This document shows positions 51,398 to 62,689 of a DNA stretch of 64,000 bases, in pieces. The stretch comes from Echinostoma caproni (taxonomy: Eukaryota; Platyhelminthes; Trematoda; Plagiorchiida; Echinostomatidae): contig UZAN01039492.1 in assembly GCA_900618425.1 (NCBI GenBank), positions 65,628 to 129,627 on the forward strand. The letters run 5' to 3'. Numbering within the stretch: the first letter of the stretch is position 1; each line of letters begins with the position of its first letter. The position numbers and the translations under genes are program-made. Below the pieces are notes generated by a model. The model saw only the letters and a program-made list of their open reading frames with translations. It made no database searches and was not told the origin of the DNA.

Positions 51398-53402
51398 ATT
51401 ATCTTTTTTGCTCGCAGTCTTCCGAGTAATACATTCTTGTTCAACTAACTACTCCCCTCGTGGTGTTTCAGTTCCCGGAAACTAATTAAAAGCAGGAGTT
51501 TGACTGAAAAATAAGTGATTCATAATTCGTTCTAATCCATTTCAACCTTATTTAGGAAGCCTGAAATTGGTAAGGATGACGGGAAATTCTCATATATCAA
51601 ATGCGTGCTTGGATGGAAATGCTTTACACACGATTCGGTATGAACGCATAACACTGCAGTGAGACACCCTGTTAGCACAGAAATTCATTCCCAATATGTC
51701 GATTTGAGGACTTATATCTGGGAAACCTAAGTAAACGACTATGACTGTAATGACATGAAATTCAATTGTTGTATTTAGCGATGAAAAGTTTACAAATAAC
51801 CTAATGTTCTCTTATAGGACGATAGGCTAATGCATAGTGTGTTAGCTTGGTTAGCTACATATGCACATGCAATCAATGTACATGTGATTTTCACCGGCCA
51901 CATGACTTATTTGCCGTTTACCCATCTCTTTAAGTTTACGATAATCGGAACAATTTTTTTCCTCGTCTGTTTTCCGAAAAATATTACTACCAATGATAGT
52001 GTAAAATTAAGGGCGAATAAAAATAAAATATTACTGAGGAAAAATTTTGTGCAACTTTCGTCATGCTATATTCAACAGCTCTGTCTAGTAAATCAAACAT
52101 TTTGCACGATTACTAGCCGGAATTGATAAAATTATTCATCAAACATGACGAAATTTTCCGCCTACACCATACCAGCCTTTTTCATGGGTGATATACAAAT
52201 GAACAATTTTCTTCCATAACCAACCTCGGATCTGACAACTATTTCTTCGAAGTCAAATATTGGTACTCTCAAAGCAAAGTGATACTCCTACTAGCATACA
52301 TTACTGCCAGCTTTTCTCCTAATGAATAAACCATAAGTTATGTATAACCGTTGCATACTGTTTCACATGGCAAAAGGTTTTCTTTTCGCGCAATTTATTT
52401 TGAGTTAAACAGTATTAGCTGACTTATTAGAAGACGATTTCGCGTGATTAAGGACACGGTTCCCTGTATACTGCTGAAATGGTTGATGAGCACTGTACAC
52501 CGGTACCATCCTGGTCAGAGATCATCAATGACACACGACCACCGAGGTTTTAATGGACCCAAAGAGATTCCTGCAGGGTTTTGTGGCTTACACGGTATCA
52601 GCAGATCTTTCGGTCTTGTTACATCATCTGCCAGTCAAACTTATTTGATTCCAGAAGAGTAAAGTGTTACGTATACACTGGTCTCAATCTAGCAAAATTA
52701 CCAAACGGAACTTTAACTGTGTTTCACCAGCTGTTCTGTGTTTGATTGAAACACGCAGAATTTTCACATTTTATGGCATTAACTAGGCAGATATAAAAGA
52801 GAGAATAGCAGTCTGAACCATCTTGTCATTATAAGAAGTGTAGGTGTCGTAAAATTGCATGAGCAGTTATCATCTGAGACCAGCTCAGTAAATTTTTTTA
52901 TGATCATACACATACATATATATAGTTAGTAGTGGAAAACACGAACTCTGTAGTCACAGGAGCTTAGCTTCCACCCATAATACTAGACAAAATAAACTTT
53001 GGCACGGGAAATGACGGCCCCTGNNAAGGGTTGATGTGGCGAACGACCGCGAAGCTACGTGCGAGTGCAGCCAATTTCAAGCGGCTTTCGACGCTTTTCC
53101 ACAGGTAGACGTACTACGTTATCACTGTATGATGAATCACTTCGTTATCTAGGAATATAATGAATAAAACTCAATATTTGCTTTGTGCCCAATTTTATGG
53201 TCTACTGGCATACTCGCCACTGATTCCTTCTACGGACGTGGCCTTAGCAGCATCAAAGCTATTAAAAATACTGTGTTTTACACTCAACGTTCATTTGTGC
53301 ATGGTGTAAAAGTTACTTTTCGTGAATAGNAATGGATTTTATTATTTCTGAACCTAGGAAATGTGTTTTACTGGTGCATTCACTGAATGAAGGGGTGTTT
53401 TT

Positions 53403-53753
53403 CTACATAAACCTTCCTGGGTTGGCCTGATTAGCATCCCACTGAAACTTATTGAACCCATCTATCGTTTGAAAACATAATGGTATTCCGTGAAACCCGA
53501 AAAAGCTATCTGATTTGCAAATCTTTGTAAAATGATGATGAATACAAGACCCATCATTTCCGACAGTTGGAACAGACTTGTAGCAACCACAGACATTAGG
53601 TGCATCTTTTATATGTTGTACAAATTTCCTGCGCACATTGACGATGTGAAAGCTTTCTTCAATTTGTTCCCTTCTATCCTGACTGTTGGATAGATACACT
53701 GATATCGAAAGTGGAGAGTCCGTCGGTGCTTGTTTGTTCTTCTGTCCGTTCAT
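53403..53753 (-). other. Unassigned 116-residue open frame
   Basis: A minus-strand frame from ATG to stop contains FVQHIKDAPNVCGCYKSVPT and HHHFTKICKSDSFFGFHGIP. Composition is plausible for protein, but no family, splice site or promoter could be recognised. It may be chance or a remnant of an unknown repeat. Confidence 0.15.
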
Positions 53754-56700
53754 TGGTACCTTGTTTTAGTTGTTCGCCTGCTGCTCTGTTTCCGCCCCGG
53801 TAATTTGAGTGCGCAACAATCAAGCGCGTGTGACACACCACAACGATCGGCTGAGAGGAAGGAAACGAGGAAAAACCACCACGATTCCCAGCACACTGAT
53901 CTCGTTACGTTGTATGCGCAACAGCAGAAACATCACCTCTCTAATAATGAAAAAAACACCAAAGGGATTAGTTTGTTCAATGGGAAGACTCGACACAGAT
54001 AAAGAAATCAAACCCACACAGTTGCGCCTGAATAGGAGGTAGTTACAGATACGTACGCATCACGCTATGGGGGATTCCGGTTTTGTTCACTCAAAACGCG
54101 CGTATCGATTCGACTGTGCACGTTCCATTCGGTCCCCTGGAAAGGTAACAGTCTAATTCCCTTCTTCGTGCGTCTGCGTGTATGTGAAACAAGTGAAGTT
54201 GTGCTCTATCTGTAAGCATTCCCTCACAGATCGGTATTTAGAAGTGGTGCGATATTGCTGGTCTCTATTAGATTGATACTCGTTTTGACAGAATGACAGC
54301 TGAAAATGGTAAGCTCGACAAGGGGACTTTTTGGAACGAATAAAATAAAACAATCAGTCAAGTGCTATGACAACTGGACGTTTCGGATGACAGTAAGAAT
54401 CGATCCCTGTATTTCATTTGTTCATCGTTATTTAATTTAATCCAAAGTGGCACCGCAGAACCGTCCCGGAAAATAGTTTTCACAAACAAAACTTTGCAAA
54501 TGATCTTTGAAGTTTGGTTAAGAAAGGAAAACACTCTATTCTTATATAGCCACTTTTACGAGAAATACGATTGTGATTCTTATGTGAAGTTCGTTAATTT
54601 GGTTTTATGAATTGTGCAGTTGCATCCAGGCAAGCTTATACGAGTTCCAACTACTAAATGTGAACCAGATTATTGTTACTGTGCACGTGCGAGCGTGGTA
54701 TGGACAAAATGGTTTTAGCAGAATGTTGGTATTTTCTCACGTTTCCTATCCGTTTGCGTCACAAATTCGTTTAATTCAAACACACTAAGAACTTTGAAAA
54801 TTGTAAAATGTTAGTTTTAGTAAACCCTTATTGAAAGATTTTCATTCGTTACATCCCATGCATCCTTGTTACATCACTCACAAAACAAACCAGTCAAATA
54901 CTGCGTGATCCTCATCATAGAAAAACCGTAAACTGTTTTATACATCCTGGTAATGCAATACTATCTTAAGTCACTGCGAACTAACGAACGAAAATGACAA
55001 AAATGCAAAATCCATCGTCACATCAGTGATACTGAACATATTGATAGGGTTTCTCTTACATTGCATAAAATTGAATTAATAGACGATTTGATCCGCTGAC
55101 AGGTTATCCAATGATTACTATGCGAGCGTTCTACCAGGAAGTTGCAGAGTTCAATCCCAATATAGATTCGCATCTCTGGTGAGACCCACTCAAATGAAAA
55201 CAGCTTTACAGTGCTTCTAGCCTTTTCATTACATGCACGATTTGCTCTGTACACCACGAATTTAGCAAAATGAATAATTCTTTTTGCGTATGCTCTTTAA
55301 CTGATAAGACATTAAAATCCACGATGAAAGTCAGATCTACAAATGGACACTGCCTAGAGTTCAGAAATTGGTAAGCTCAACAACTGGGCTACTGAGCAAT
55401 ATGTGCTTATCAGACCACTTCACATTTGGCTACTCACCCAAATCACGGGATGGAGGGATGTAATTTCATTGCAATTCTAAGCCAGTAATCAAATCTAAAT
55501 GATCATGGCAATACGTTTCGATGCCTATCTCACCTGGTGGAACGTACTCCGCTCTTAATCAGAGGTGGCACCTGTGAGCAGGTTCGGAGTCCATATTAGA
55601 TTACAATCTTCAACAGCTGGCAACTTGAGCTGTATTTTGCATTGTTAGTGCAATAAACTATTGAAATACATGCAGTGGTAATTTTTGTGTGTAAAAGGGC
55701 TCAGAAACCAGGTAGTAGTTTCATGTACTTCACTATTCGTCAATTTTAAATGAACACTCATATCAGTGGACGTCCACCCGGCTGGCGCGTAGATTAAACT
55801 TCAGTTTTACCAACCACACATGCCGCCTGATAATCGGAAAGTAAACAAGAACCAATGGAATATTTATGAGAGACCGAGAGACATTTTTTGAAAACAAAAC
55901 CCAAAATCCTTTTTTCATTGGGAAGCCATTTTTAGGTGGATTAATTAGATTACAGTGCATTAGATAGTAGTATAAGGAATCACCGGGAATTCTTCATTAC
56001 ATTTGTCTGGCGAACTAACTGGTATTATCAAGAATGATAGAGCTTCGGTTATGGGATTTGAAGGCCTGATTCTGACCAATATATTCTGCAAAATGCTAAC
56101 ATAGTCGTTTTGTATAAATAAAAGCAATTTGAAGCAAACAAATGTCCGAAATTTTCCTTGATTTACTTGCCACAAATAATGTATGGCCAATTTGTACAGA
56201 AACGTAACTAAAATTACAGTTGTTCGTAAAAGGGGGATAGGAGGATCTCAGGAACGTGTGCATGTGAAGAAAGATGGTTTATGTTGAGGGCTTAATCTGG
56301 TTTTCTCAGAATCTATTTTACATTTTGTTCTATTCTTACTATTGATCGGGGGTATCCGTAGGCTTGGATAGAAATGAATGTGGTACTAGCGTCATTCATT
56401 AGCGAACTGTACATGGTGATTTTCTTTGTCTAGGAACACCCAGTCCATTGATGAAAACAATCTCGTTGAAAAATTACGTGTTGTTGTGCTCAATCCTAAC
56501 ACTTACTGACAGTCTATTTTTACGGAGCCACGATTGTAGAAATTGAAAGAAAGGATTCCACGAGGAGGTTTCGAAATTATCAAAAAAGTTTCATGGAATT
56601 ATTGTTCTTCAAAGCCATCAGACCACCACCTAACCAAGAAGAATAAATTCAAGTAGACTGACAGGTTATTCTTCACATGCAAAAAGAAAGATCAATGCGA

Positions 56701-57672
56701 CAGAGTTTGGAAAACTGCATTACCGCGTTTTCATTCACCCCAGAGAATGAATTAGTCTTTGAGAAATAACTCTATGNACTCTATGTTCGAGACCCATGCG
56801 AAAGAACCCAACCGGTGTTGGGATTATATTTTTGACAACACATTTCTCATTCTAACAATTTTCGCAAGGAATCTAGTAGATGAATTTGGGTAAAGTGCTT
56901 GATGCATGTGCTCTGCACAGTCCACGGGCCATGAAGCTAATGCAATGAACCCAGGTTTGCCTTTGTCATTTATCCCTGGTTACAAAGGGAAGGGCCATGA
57001 ATGTACATTTTCGTCTCAAGACCATAATCACGTTTATCCTATCTGGCTTTCCACTGCATCAGTTGATCGCCCTACTTAATCCATATGTTTATAGCATTCA
57101 AAGCCAATTACATCTTTATACTATTCTAAATCACTGCTACAGCATTTTCTTAGTTTCCATTTGTCATGTAACCTGAATTCACATTGTTCGTACTGCAAAA
57201 CGGAAGTTGAACATAACGTTATAGACTCACGTAGACAACCTCAAATCGTAAAATAATTTCTTTGTATAGCGCACAATTACTTACAGAACTAAGCAAATGC
57301 GTTCTAATACTTTTTCACCAATATTGTTTTCTGTTCCAACGGTCACCTTGGTTAAGACTGAAAAGTTGTACATCACAGTCCGATGCACAAGCTTCGGTTT
57401 CCCAAGCACCACTTGTTTGCATCGTCCTTCTTCGTAATTCAGTTTTATCTGTGGTATAAGACATCTCGTTGCATTATCCTAAAACTTTAAAAGTATCACT
57501 TGCAAATGTATTCAAAGCGCTAAGCTTCATAATCGTTAATAGTTCCTCATTCGCCTTCTGTGTGCGATATTCAGCTATCAATTCGATGTGTTCGATTATA
57601 TAGTGAACTTCGTCATGTACAGGGCAAATTAGATGTGAACTGAAAAGCCAGCAAGCAGTGAAAACCTGATTG

Positions 57673-57845
57673 GCGGTGGTGGCCAGATGGTTAGGTCACC
57701 AACTAGTGACCTGGGTGTCCCACATTCACAGCTCCACCACCGCCCGTCTTCCCTATATCTGTATTTTCCCCCGGTAGCCATTTTTAGGGCTGCAGGCCTC
57801 AACCTGAAAATTGACTGTATATATGTATATTCAATAAATAAAGAG
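57673..57845 (+). mobile_element. tRNA-derived SINE, copy 1
   Basis: The head reads GGCGGTGGTGGCCAGATGGTTAG, close to a polymerase III A box (TGGCCnnrTGGTTAG). A degenerate B box follows about 35 bases later. The body contains CCACCGCCCGTCTTCCCTAT, shared with the inverted copy at 61228-61422. The 3' end is TGTATATATGTATATTCAATAAATAAA, a short AT-rich tail. A length of about 170 bp is typical for a SINE. Orientation is by A box first and tail last. Confidence 0.75.
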
Positions 57846-57920
57846 GGAGTAAAAAGACATTCTTTCATTCATTCATTAAAACTGATTGGGTCACATCAGC
57901 GTTGCGAGTCAGTCTACCCA

Positions 57921-57987
57921 ACTTAGGATCAAACGTGAGACCTCACAAATAGAACTCATACAGTATACCCACTCGGCCACCGAGAAT
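57921..57987 (-). mobile_element. tRNA-like SINE head, minus strand
   Basis: On the minus strand GGTGGCCGAGTGGGTATACTG is a good A box and TCACGTTTGATCCTAAG a weaker B box, spaced about 35 bases apart as in a tRNA gene. No full tRNA fold or acceptor stem could be formed, so it is taken as a SINE or tRNA relic. It sits between the repeats at 57673 and 58045. Confidence 0.5.
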
Positions 57988-58044
57988 CTAATCGGACGGC
58001 TTGATAAACATCCTCCATTACTATCATGTATTATTCCAGGCTCG

Positions 58045-58190
58045 CACTGGCTGTGGTGTCCAGGTGGTAACGTCAACAAACCATCACCCCGGAGGATGTG
58101 TAACCGAATCCCACCGCCAATGTCTGACTTTTCTCATTATGTATTTATTGTTTGGCAGCCCCTGGATTGGCTGCTTGCTCCGTCGGGAAA
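58045..58190 (+). mobile_element. tRNA-headed SINE-like repeat (GGTAACGTC type)
   Basis: GGCTGTGGTGTCCAGGTGGTAACGTCAACAAA gives an A-box-like head, and TGTAACCGAATCCCACC, 45 bases later, is a B-box-like element. The GGTGGTAACGTCA core recurs in the repeat cut by the window end at 63970. The body after about 58120 is not recognised. Confidence 0.5.
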
Positions 58191-59147
58191 AATGCATTTT
58201 TTGTATGATCCATCAAAAAGGAAGTAAAAATGCAAAAAGAAGGAAACACTGTTAATTCCTCAGAAGTACTTAAAATGTGAAGTCTTTTTGATAATGCTTG
58301 CTTGCACTGTTTCATACTGATCGATCACGTGTTTACTTTCAATCCACCGAAAACCAAACCAGTGCATGCATAGCGTTTATTTCAGCGTGCAGTACTTCTC
58401 TGTTCACCGTCCAGAACAACTACAAACAGGTACTTCAAACCTCATGCAAAGATTACTAACTGGTCTTTATCGGCTTTAAGTAGCAAGGTCCCATCCTAAC
58501 TAAAACCGTGATACATAGATTTGTCGGGATGCTTCAATGCTCTACTGCCTACTTTGTTTGAACAACAGGACGATTTAAATCAGCTGGCTTGAATCAGCAC
58601 TGCATAAGGGAACACCAAGGGTAAGTTAAGTTTTTGATAATGAGATCACAATTTGTGATCCGTCAACAATATATAGGGAGAAATAAATATAAGGTTTTTA
58701 ATGCTGTTTTGTGTAATCACTCTGGTCATACGCACACACGCAGATATAAAGGACGAAACAATAACTATTTCTATGGCGTCAATTTTCCTACCATGGAATC
58801 CGGAATAAAACCGATGGTAGTGAATCATTTGTGTTCACCCTGCTATTTGGAATGAGAAAATCTTGTATGTCTCCACTTGCTTTTCGTGCACGATCTCTGA
58901 AGAATGCTTCTAAAGTTTGGGGTTGATAAATTCCTGTATATATGAATAGTGTCCTGTGGATGTTTAAAGCTGGCTTCTAAACAATAACTTCCAAAGAAGT
59001 GAAATGTATAGGAACTGACTGAGATTGGTCAACGTTTTCAACATAGTGCTTCAAAGGAATAGAGGTAATTGGATGTAAAACGGATTATAACTTTAGAAAC
59101 TACGGATTTTGATGCTCCAAAACAGGAAGCAGATCTTATGACTTTAC

Positions 59148-59291
59148 CTTCAGAGAATTGACCTAAATGTTTGTTTTCCAGATATGCTACTGTCTTTTCA
59201 TGGAACTCCACAGTGGGGTCTATGTATCGACGTACGCTGCCCACACAGTGTAGACGGCCGTTTATTCCAAAGGATTGTGCAATCCATTGCG
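59148..59291 (-). CDS. Candidate antisense exon, product unknown
   Basis: On the minus strand a 144-nt segment has an acceptor (GAAAATTGTGTACAG) and a donor (GAAG|GTAAAG) and is open from phase 1 to phase 1. The peptide begins QWIAQSFGINGRLHCVGSVR, continues RYIDPTVEFHEKTVAYLENK and looks protein-like in composition. GC is higher than in the flanks. I do not recognise a family. It lies in the UNC5 Ig2 intron on the opposite strand, so it would be a nested gene, or a fragment of an unrecognised mobile element. No further exons were found. Confidence 0.25.
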
Positions 59292-60387
59292 CTGTACACA
59301 ATTTTCAATCCGACTGTTAGCCATCAAGAATTCAGCTCAGAGGTTTTTCACAGATCCCAATGGGTTTTATTTTCGAATCCTGGAAGGGACAGAAAAGCAT
59401 GTAATTATAAGAAATTACTCGGCTGATGGTTTTAGTCGAACAATAAAACACTTAAATGACAGCATCTGAACACTTCTGTCTCGTTAACCACAATGAGCTT
59501 GAAACCTACAAAAGCTTCGCAGTAGATACTGTCGTAAACGTATAGCACAGGTTTCTATAATCTTTGAAAACATGCTATCATACCTATGAGGACTGATTGA
59601 GCGATTCCGGACTGTGAGAATCCATGTAACGAAGGACTCAGCAAACTAGCTTCGCACAAATCGTAACTCCCGTGTACGAATCGACCACCAATTCAAAGAT
59701 ACAGAGAAATTTTAGCTTCCGTGAGCTAACAGACAGCGCACTACTAACGTCCGATTGGTGATTCATATCAGATCAGTTGTTTCATTAGGATTAGCGAAAT
59801 ATCCGGTAAACATGGGTGCATTCAAACCCGCGCGTGCATGCTGTCTACACCGTCCACACGCCCGGTCAGTTGCATCCAGAAATCCCACCGACAGCTCTGA
59901 TCTCCGTATTTCACCAACTATCCAAGCTTGGGCTCGAGTGCCATCTACCGATGCTCACAATCTTTTCGGAATCCAAACACATTTGTTTTCATGGTATACT
60001 ATTTTACAGATTTGATGGTATTCAGCCTAAAATGAACCCAATGTTCAAGAATATGTTACTGATAAAAATAAAACAAGTAGTGTGGAAATTACCTTACTGC
60101 ATTTCCTTTCTTCATAAAATTACATAAAATTAACAAAAACGCCACGTGAAAATATCAACATGGATTAATTGATGGCGCAAATTTGACTATTCATCATACA
60201 GCAGAAGGTGGCAAATCGCATTTATTAAAATTATTTGCGCTTCTGGTGCTTTATTATATTGAACTGAAGTTTATATGGAATTTTGTAATTATCTGTCGAT
60301 TAACTACCTTCGCTCTTTTCGCTTTGCATTCAGTTGATAAGGTTTATCCATAATTCTTCGTTACATTTCACCGTTAAAACTACTCAG

Positions 60388-60648
60388 GAATCCGATATCG
60401 ACTTATCTATCTCGGTGGAGACTGGACAGGTTTTCCATGGGAGGAACGTGCCTTACAGTTACACCAACAACCACAGCCACAACTTTCGAAACCAGCGCCC
60501 GATGTGATCTTCAACAAACCTGTGCCCAGCGCGGCCATATTGCTCATTCACCCACTGCGTTTGACAGACAGCGGAGAGTACCGCTGTCAGGCACGAATTG
60601 GTGGCAAAGAAGTATTCTCGGAACAGCGTACACTGTTGAACGTAACCA
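60388..60648 (+). CDS. unc5: UNC5-like netrin receptor, exon encoding second half of Ig domain 2
   Basis: Exon of 261 nt (87 codons), phase 1 to phase 1. The acceptor is AAAACTACTCAG and the donor is ACCA|GTAAGT. The frame continues from the 44318-44467 exon. It contains the Ig signature LRLTDSGEYRCQARIGG, which holds the second canonical cysteine and the DSGxYxC motif, and it ends EQRTLLNVT with an NVT sequon. UNC5 Ig2 ends with a comparable RLSDTAxYTCxAxN stretch before the thrombospondin repeats. The middle has a Gln/Pro-rich segment (LHQQPQPQLSKPAP, about exon residues 28-41), longer than the usual C'-E loop. The open frame can be read up to a GTG at 60504, but the true exon begins upstream at the acceptor. 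I found no thrombospondin type 1 exon between here and 64000, so the gene should continue past the window. Confidence 0.78.
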
Positions 60649-61227
60649 GTAAGTGCGTGTGTGTATGTATATACTTCTCTCTATGTGTTTCTACGTCCTT
60701 CTCCTCGTGTATCGACAAGGTTATGTCCTAAAACCTTTTTGAGTTTCACGTGCAGAAACGCGAATGAACGCATGCGTACACTCGCAACTCTACCAACTAC
60801 ACTTAGTTCTCTGAGGTCTTGTTTGAGTTACTGAATAATTCAGTCCAAAATATGGTCCCGAACAAAAATGAAAATCTCTCGTGGGACGATGTCAAGCTAC
60901 GTAGCAACCAGAATCAAATTGCAACTCATATACCAGATTCATGAACTAACTTAACAGAGTTGGAAATCAGTATACGTCAAGAAATGCGAATTTCAACCAT
61001 CAATCTGTCAGAAGTATACACCCATTCATCGATAAGATTTTCATGCCAGTCCCTGATTATCCCGTCCGCCTTCACCCACAAAAACTGCATTATTATTAAC
61101 ATGTATAATAGTAATAATAAGTAATCTCATTTGCGAACTCTTTGTGGCTTTAAGCTGAGTAGTTCCTCAGGATGAACATCATGAGAAACGAATTGATTGA
61201 ATCTTTGTAAACGTAAATAAAAATGTC
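60649..61227. other. Start of the intron after UNC5 Ig2
   Basis: Begins at the GTAAGT donor. No thrombospondin-type exon (a WxxW...C pattern) was found here or further on to 64000. Confidence 0.5.
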
Positions 61228-61422
61228 CTTTTACTTATTACTTATTATTACTTATTTATTGAGTATACATATGTACAGTCAACTTTCAGGAAGAAGACTG
61301 CGGCCACAGAAAGGCTGCCAGGGAATGTACAGAAATAGGGAAGACGGGCTGTGGTGGAATGGTTCGAACCCGGGACTTCTGGTGCACAATTTGGCGACCT
61401 AACCACTTGGCCACTACCGTCA
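61228..61422 (-). mobile_element. tRNA-derived SINE, copy 2
   Basis: On the minus strand the head reads GGTAGTGGCCAAGTGGTTAG (A box) and then CCCGGGTTCGAACC, a near-perfect B box. Next comes CACAGCCCGTCTTCCCTATT, the same body as copy 1 at 57673. The other end is a TATACATATG...CTCAATAAATAAGTAATAATAAGTAATAAG tail with repeated TAA/TAAG units. Its promoter boxes are better preserved than those of copy 1, so it may be younger. It lies about 600 bp after the last UNC5 exon seen. Confidence 0.82.
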
Positions 61423-62594
61423 GTTACATCATCATTGAACACGCCTTACTACACAATATGAACCAATGATCAATAATCAACGAGGAAATAGATAGCAGTG
61501 TATATGGAAACTTGCACTATACTAAGTTTGCTTAAGAACTGAAACTATATATTGCTGTTTGGCAGATGCTTTGAAAGATAAACCAATGGGACTTCGATTT
61601 TTCCGCCTTTTATCACTCACGACTCCAGCAACGAATTCAAGCAATTGCTCATTTATTAAACATGCTTGCAACCAGCGTAACCATCCTTCCTGTTTAGCTT
61701 TATCACGGATGATGCTTCGATCAACCGTAAATTTTATTCACATTTTGAATGAATCTGAAACAACAAAAGTAGAAATAAACGCGTAGCATGTTTCACCCAT
61801 TCTGCAAAACTCAAATCTGTGTAGTTCATTTTTTGCAGATCTAGGGAAATCACTCACGGGCAAACATGTTAAGCTGCTTGCTAGGAAAGAGACCGAATCA
61901 TAACAAACTTCATAAGCGGTGGCGGTGGCGGTGGAGATCAAATGGTACAAGCCATCAGCCAATTTTCAAATGGTCTGTGCGAATGTTAAAACTCGGTCTT
62001 CGTCGTCCCATTAGCCTTCATGAACGCGTATCTTTCTATAAGCAGCACCTCACTTCCGCATCTCTCCCAACTATTGACCAAACAATTACTGTTTAACAAA
62101 TGAATGTAAGAAAGCACACTTGTTTTGAGTAAAGTATGAAGTGCATGTTTTTAGAAGTTCCTCTGAGCGTAAAATACCAATCTAACCATCCAATTGTAGT
62201 TAAGCTTGTAGTAAGGCTAAGCTACATACTTTAATTCTCTTACCGCGAGTGTAAATTAATAAAACTTTTTCCAGCCACCCGATCTCTCGCAGATCATCTC
62301 ATGCACAACCGCGGTTACTCTCAGCCTCGTTGTGTTCAAGTATATGGTCACATAAGAAGAAATATGTGTGTATTATCCCATTGTGAATAAAACATGAGAT
62401 TTCACCCCTCCGTTAGTTCTCTTCCGAGTCATCGATTGGCCATCCGTTGTAATCCAAACCGGTAGAGTTGCATTGTTGTGGAATCGGGATACAAAAGTGT
62501 TGCGTTAGAGATAATTTGCATAGGCAAACTGAATCCATGTTCGAACACTGAAAGCTCCGTCGCCACTGGAGCGTGAACGCAACGAGCCAAGTGT

Positions 62595-62610
62595 CACACA
62601 CACACACACA
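62595..62610 (+). repeat. (CA)8 microsatellite
   Basis: Eight CA units, 60 bp before a GT tract at 62671-62689. Confidence 0.92.
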
Positions 62611-62670
62611 GACAATCACAACCTTTCACAAGTTGATCTTCGCAATGGGTGTTCTCATACCGTAAAGAGG

Positions 62671-62689
62671 TTGTGTGTGTATGTGTGTG
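62671..62689 (+). repeat. (GT)n microsatellite
   Basis: TTGTGTGTGTATGTGTGTG, an imperfect GT tract complementary to the CA tract just upstream. Another CA tract (CACACACACGCATACACACA) follows at 62868-62887. Confidence 0.9.

Larger units (their letters stand above)
44468..60387 (+). other. UNC5-like intron inside the Ig2 domain (about 15.9 kb)
   Basis: The interval starts with GTAAGT and ends with CTACTCAG. It splits Ig2 between strands C and C'/E. It contains a decayed LINE (45.5-48.1 kb), a scaffold gap (48470-49142), the 50-51.4 kb group of short frames, several tRNA-like repeat heads (50.4, 57.7-58.2 kb) and a candidate antisense exon (59148-59291). The stretches 51.4-57.2 kb and 58.2-59.1 kb show nothing I can assign. 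Confidence 0.62.

Noticed and set aside
61559..61786. Possible thrombospondin exon of UNC5
   Set aside because: Cysteines occur, but the WxxW and CSxTCG patterns are missing and the phase is unsupported.
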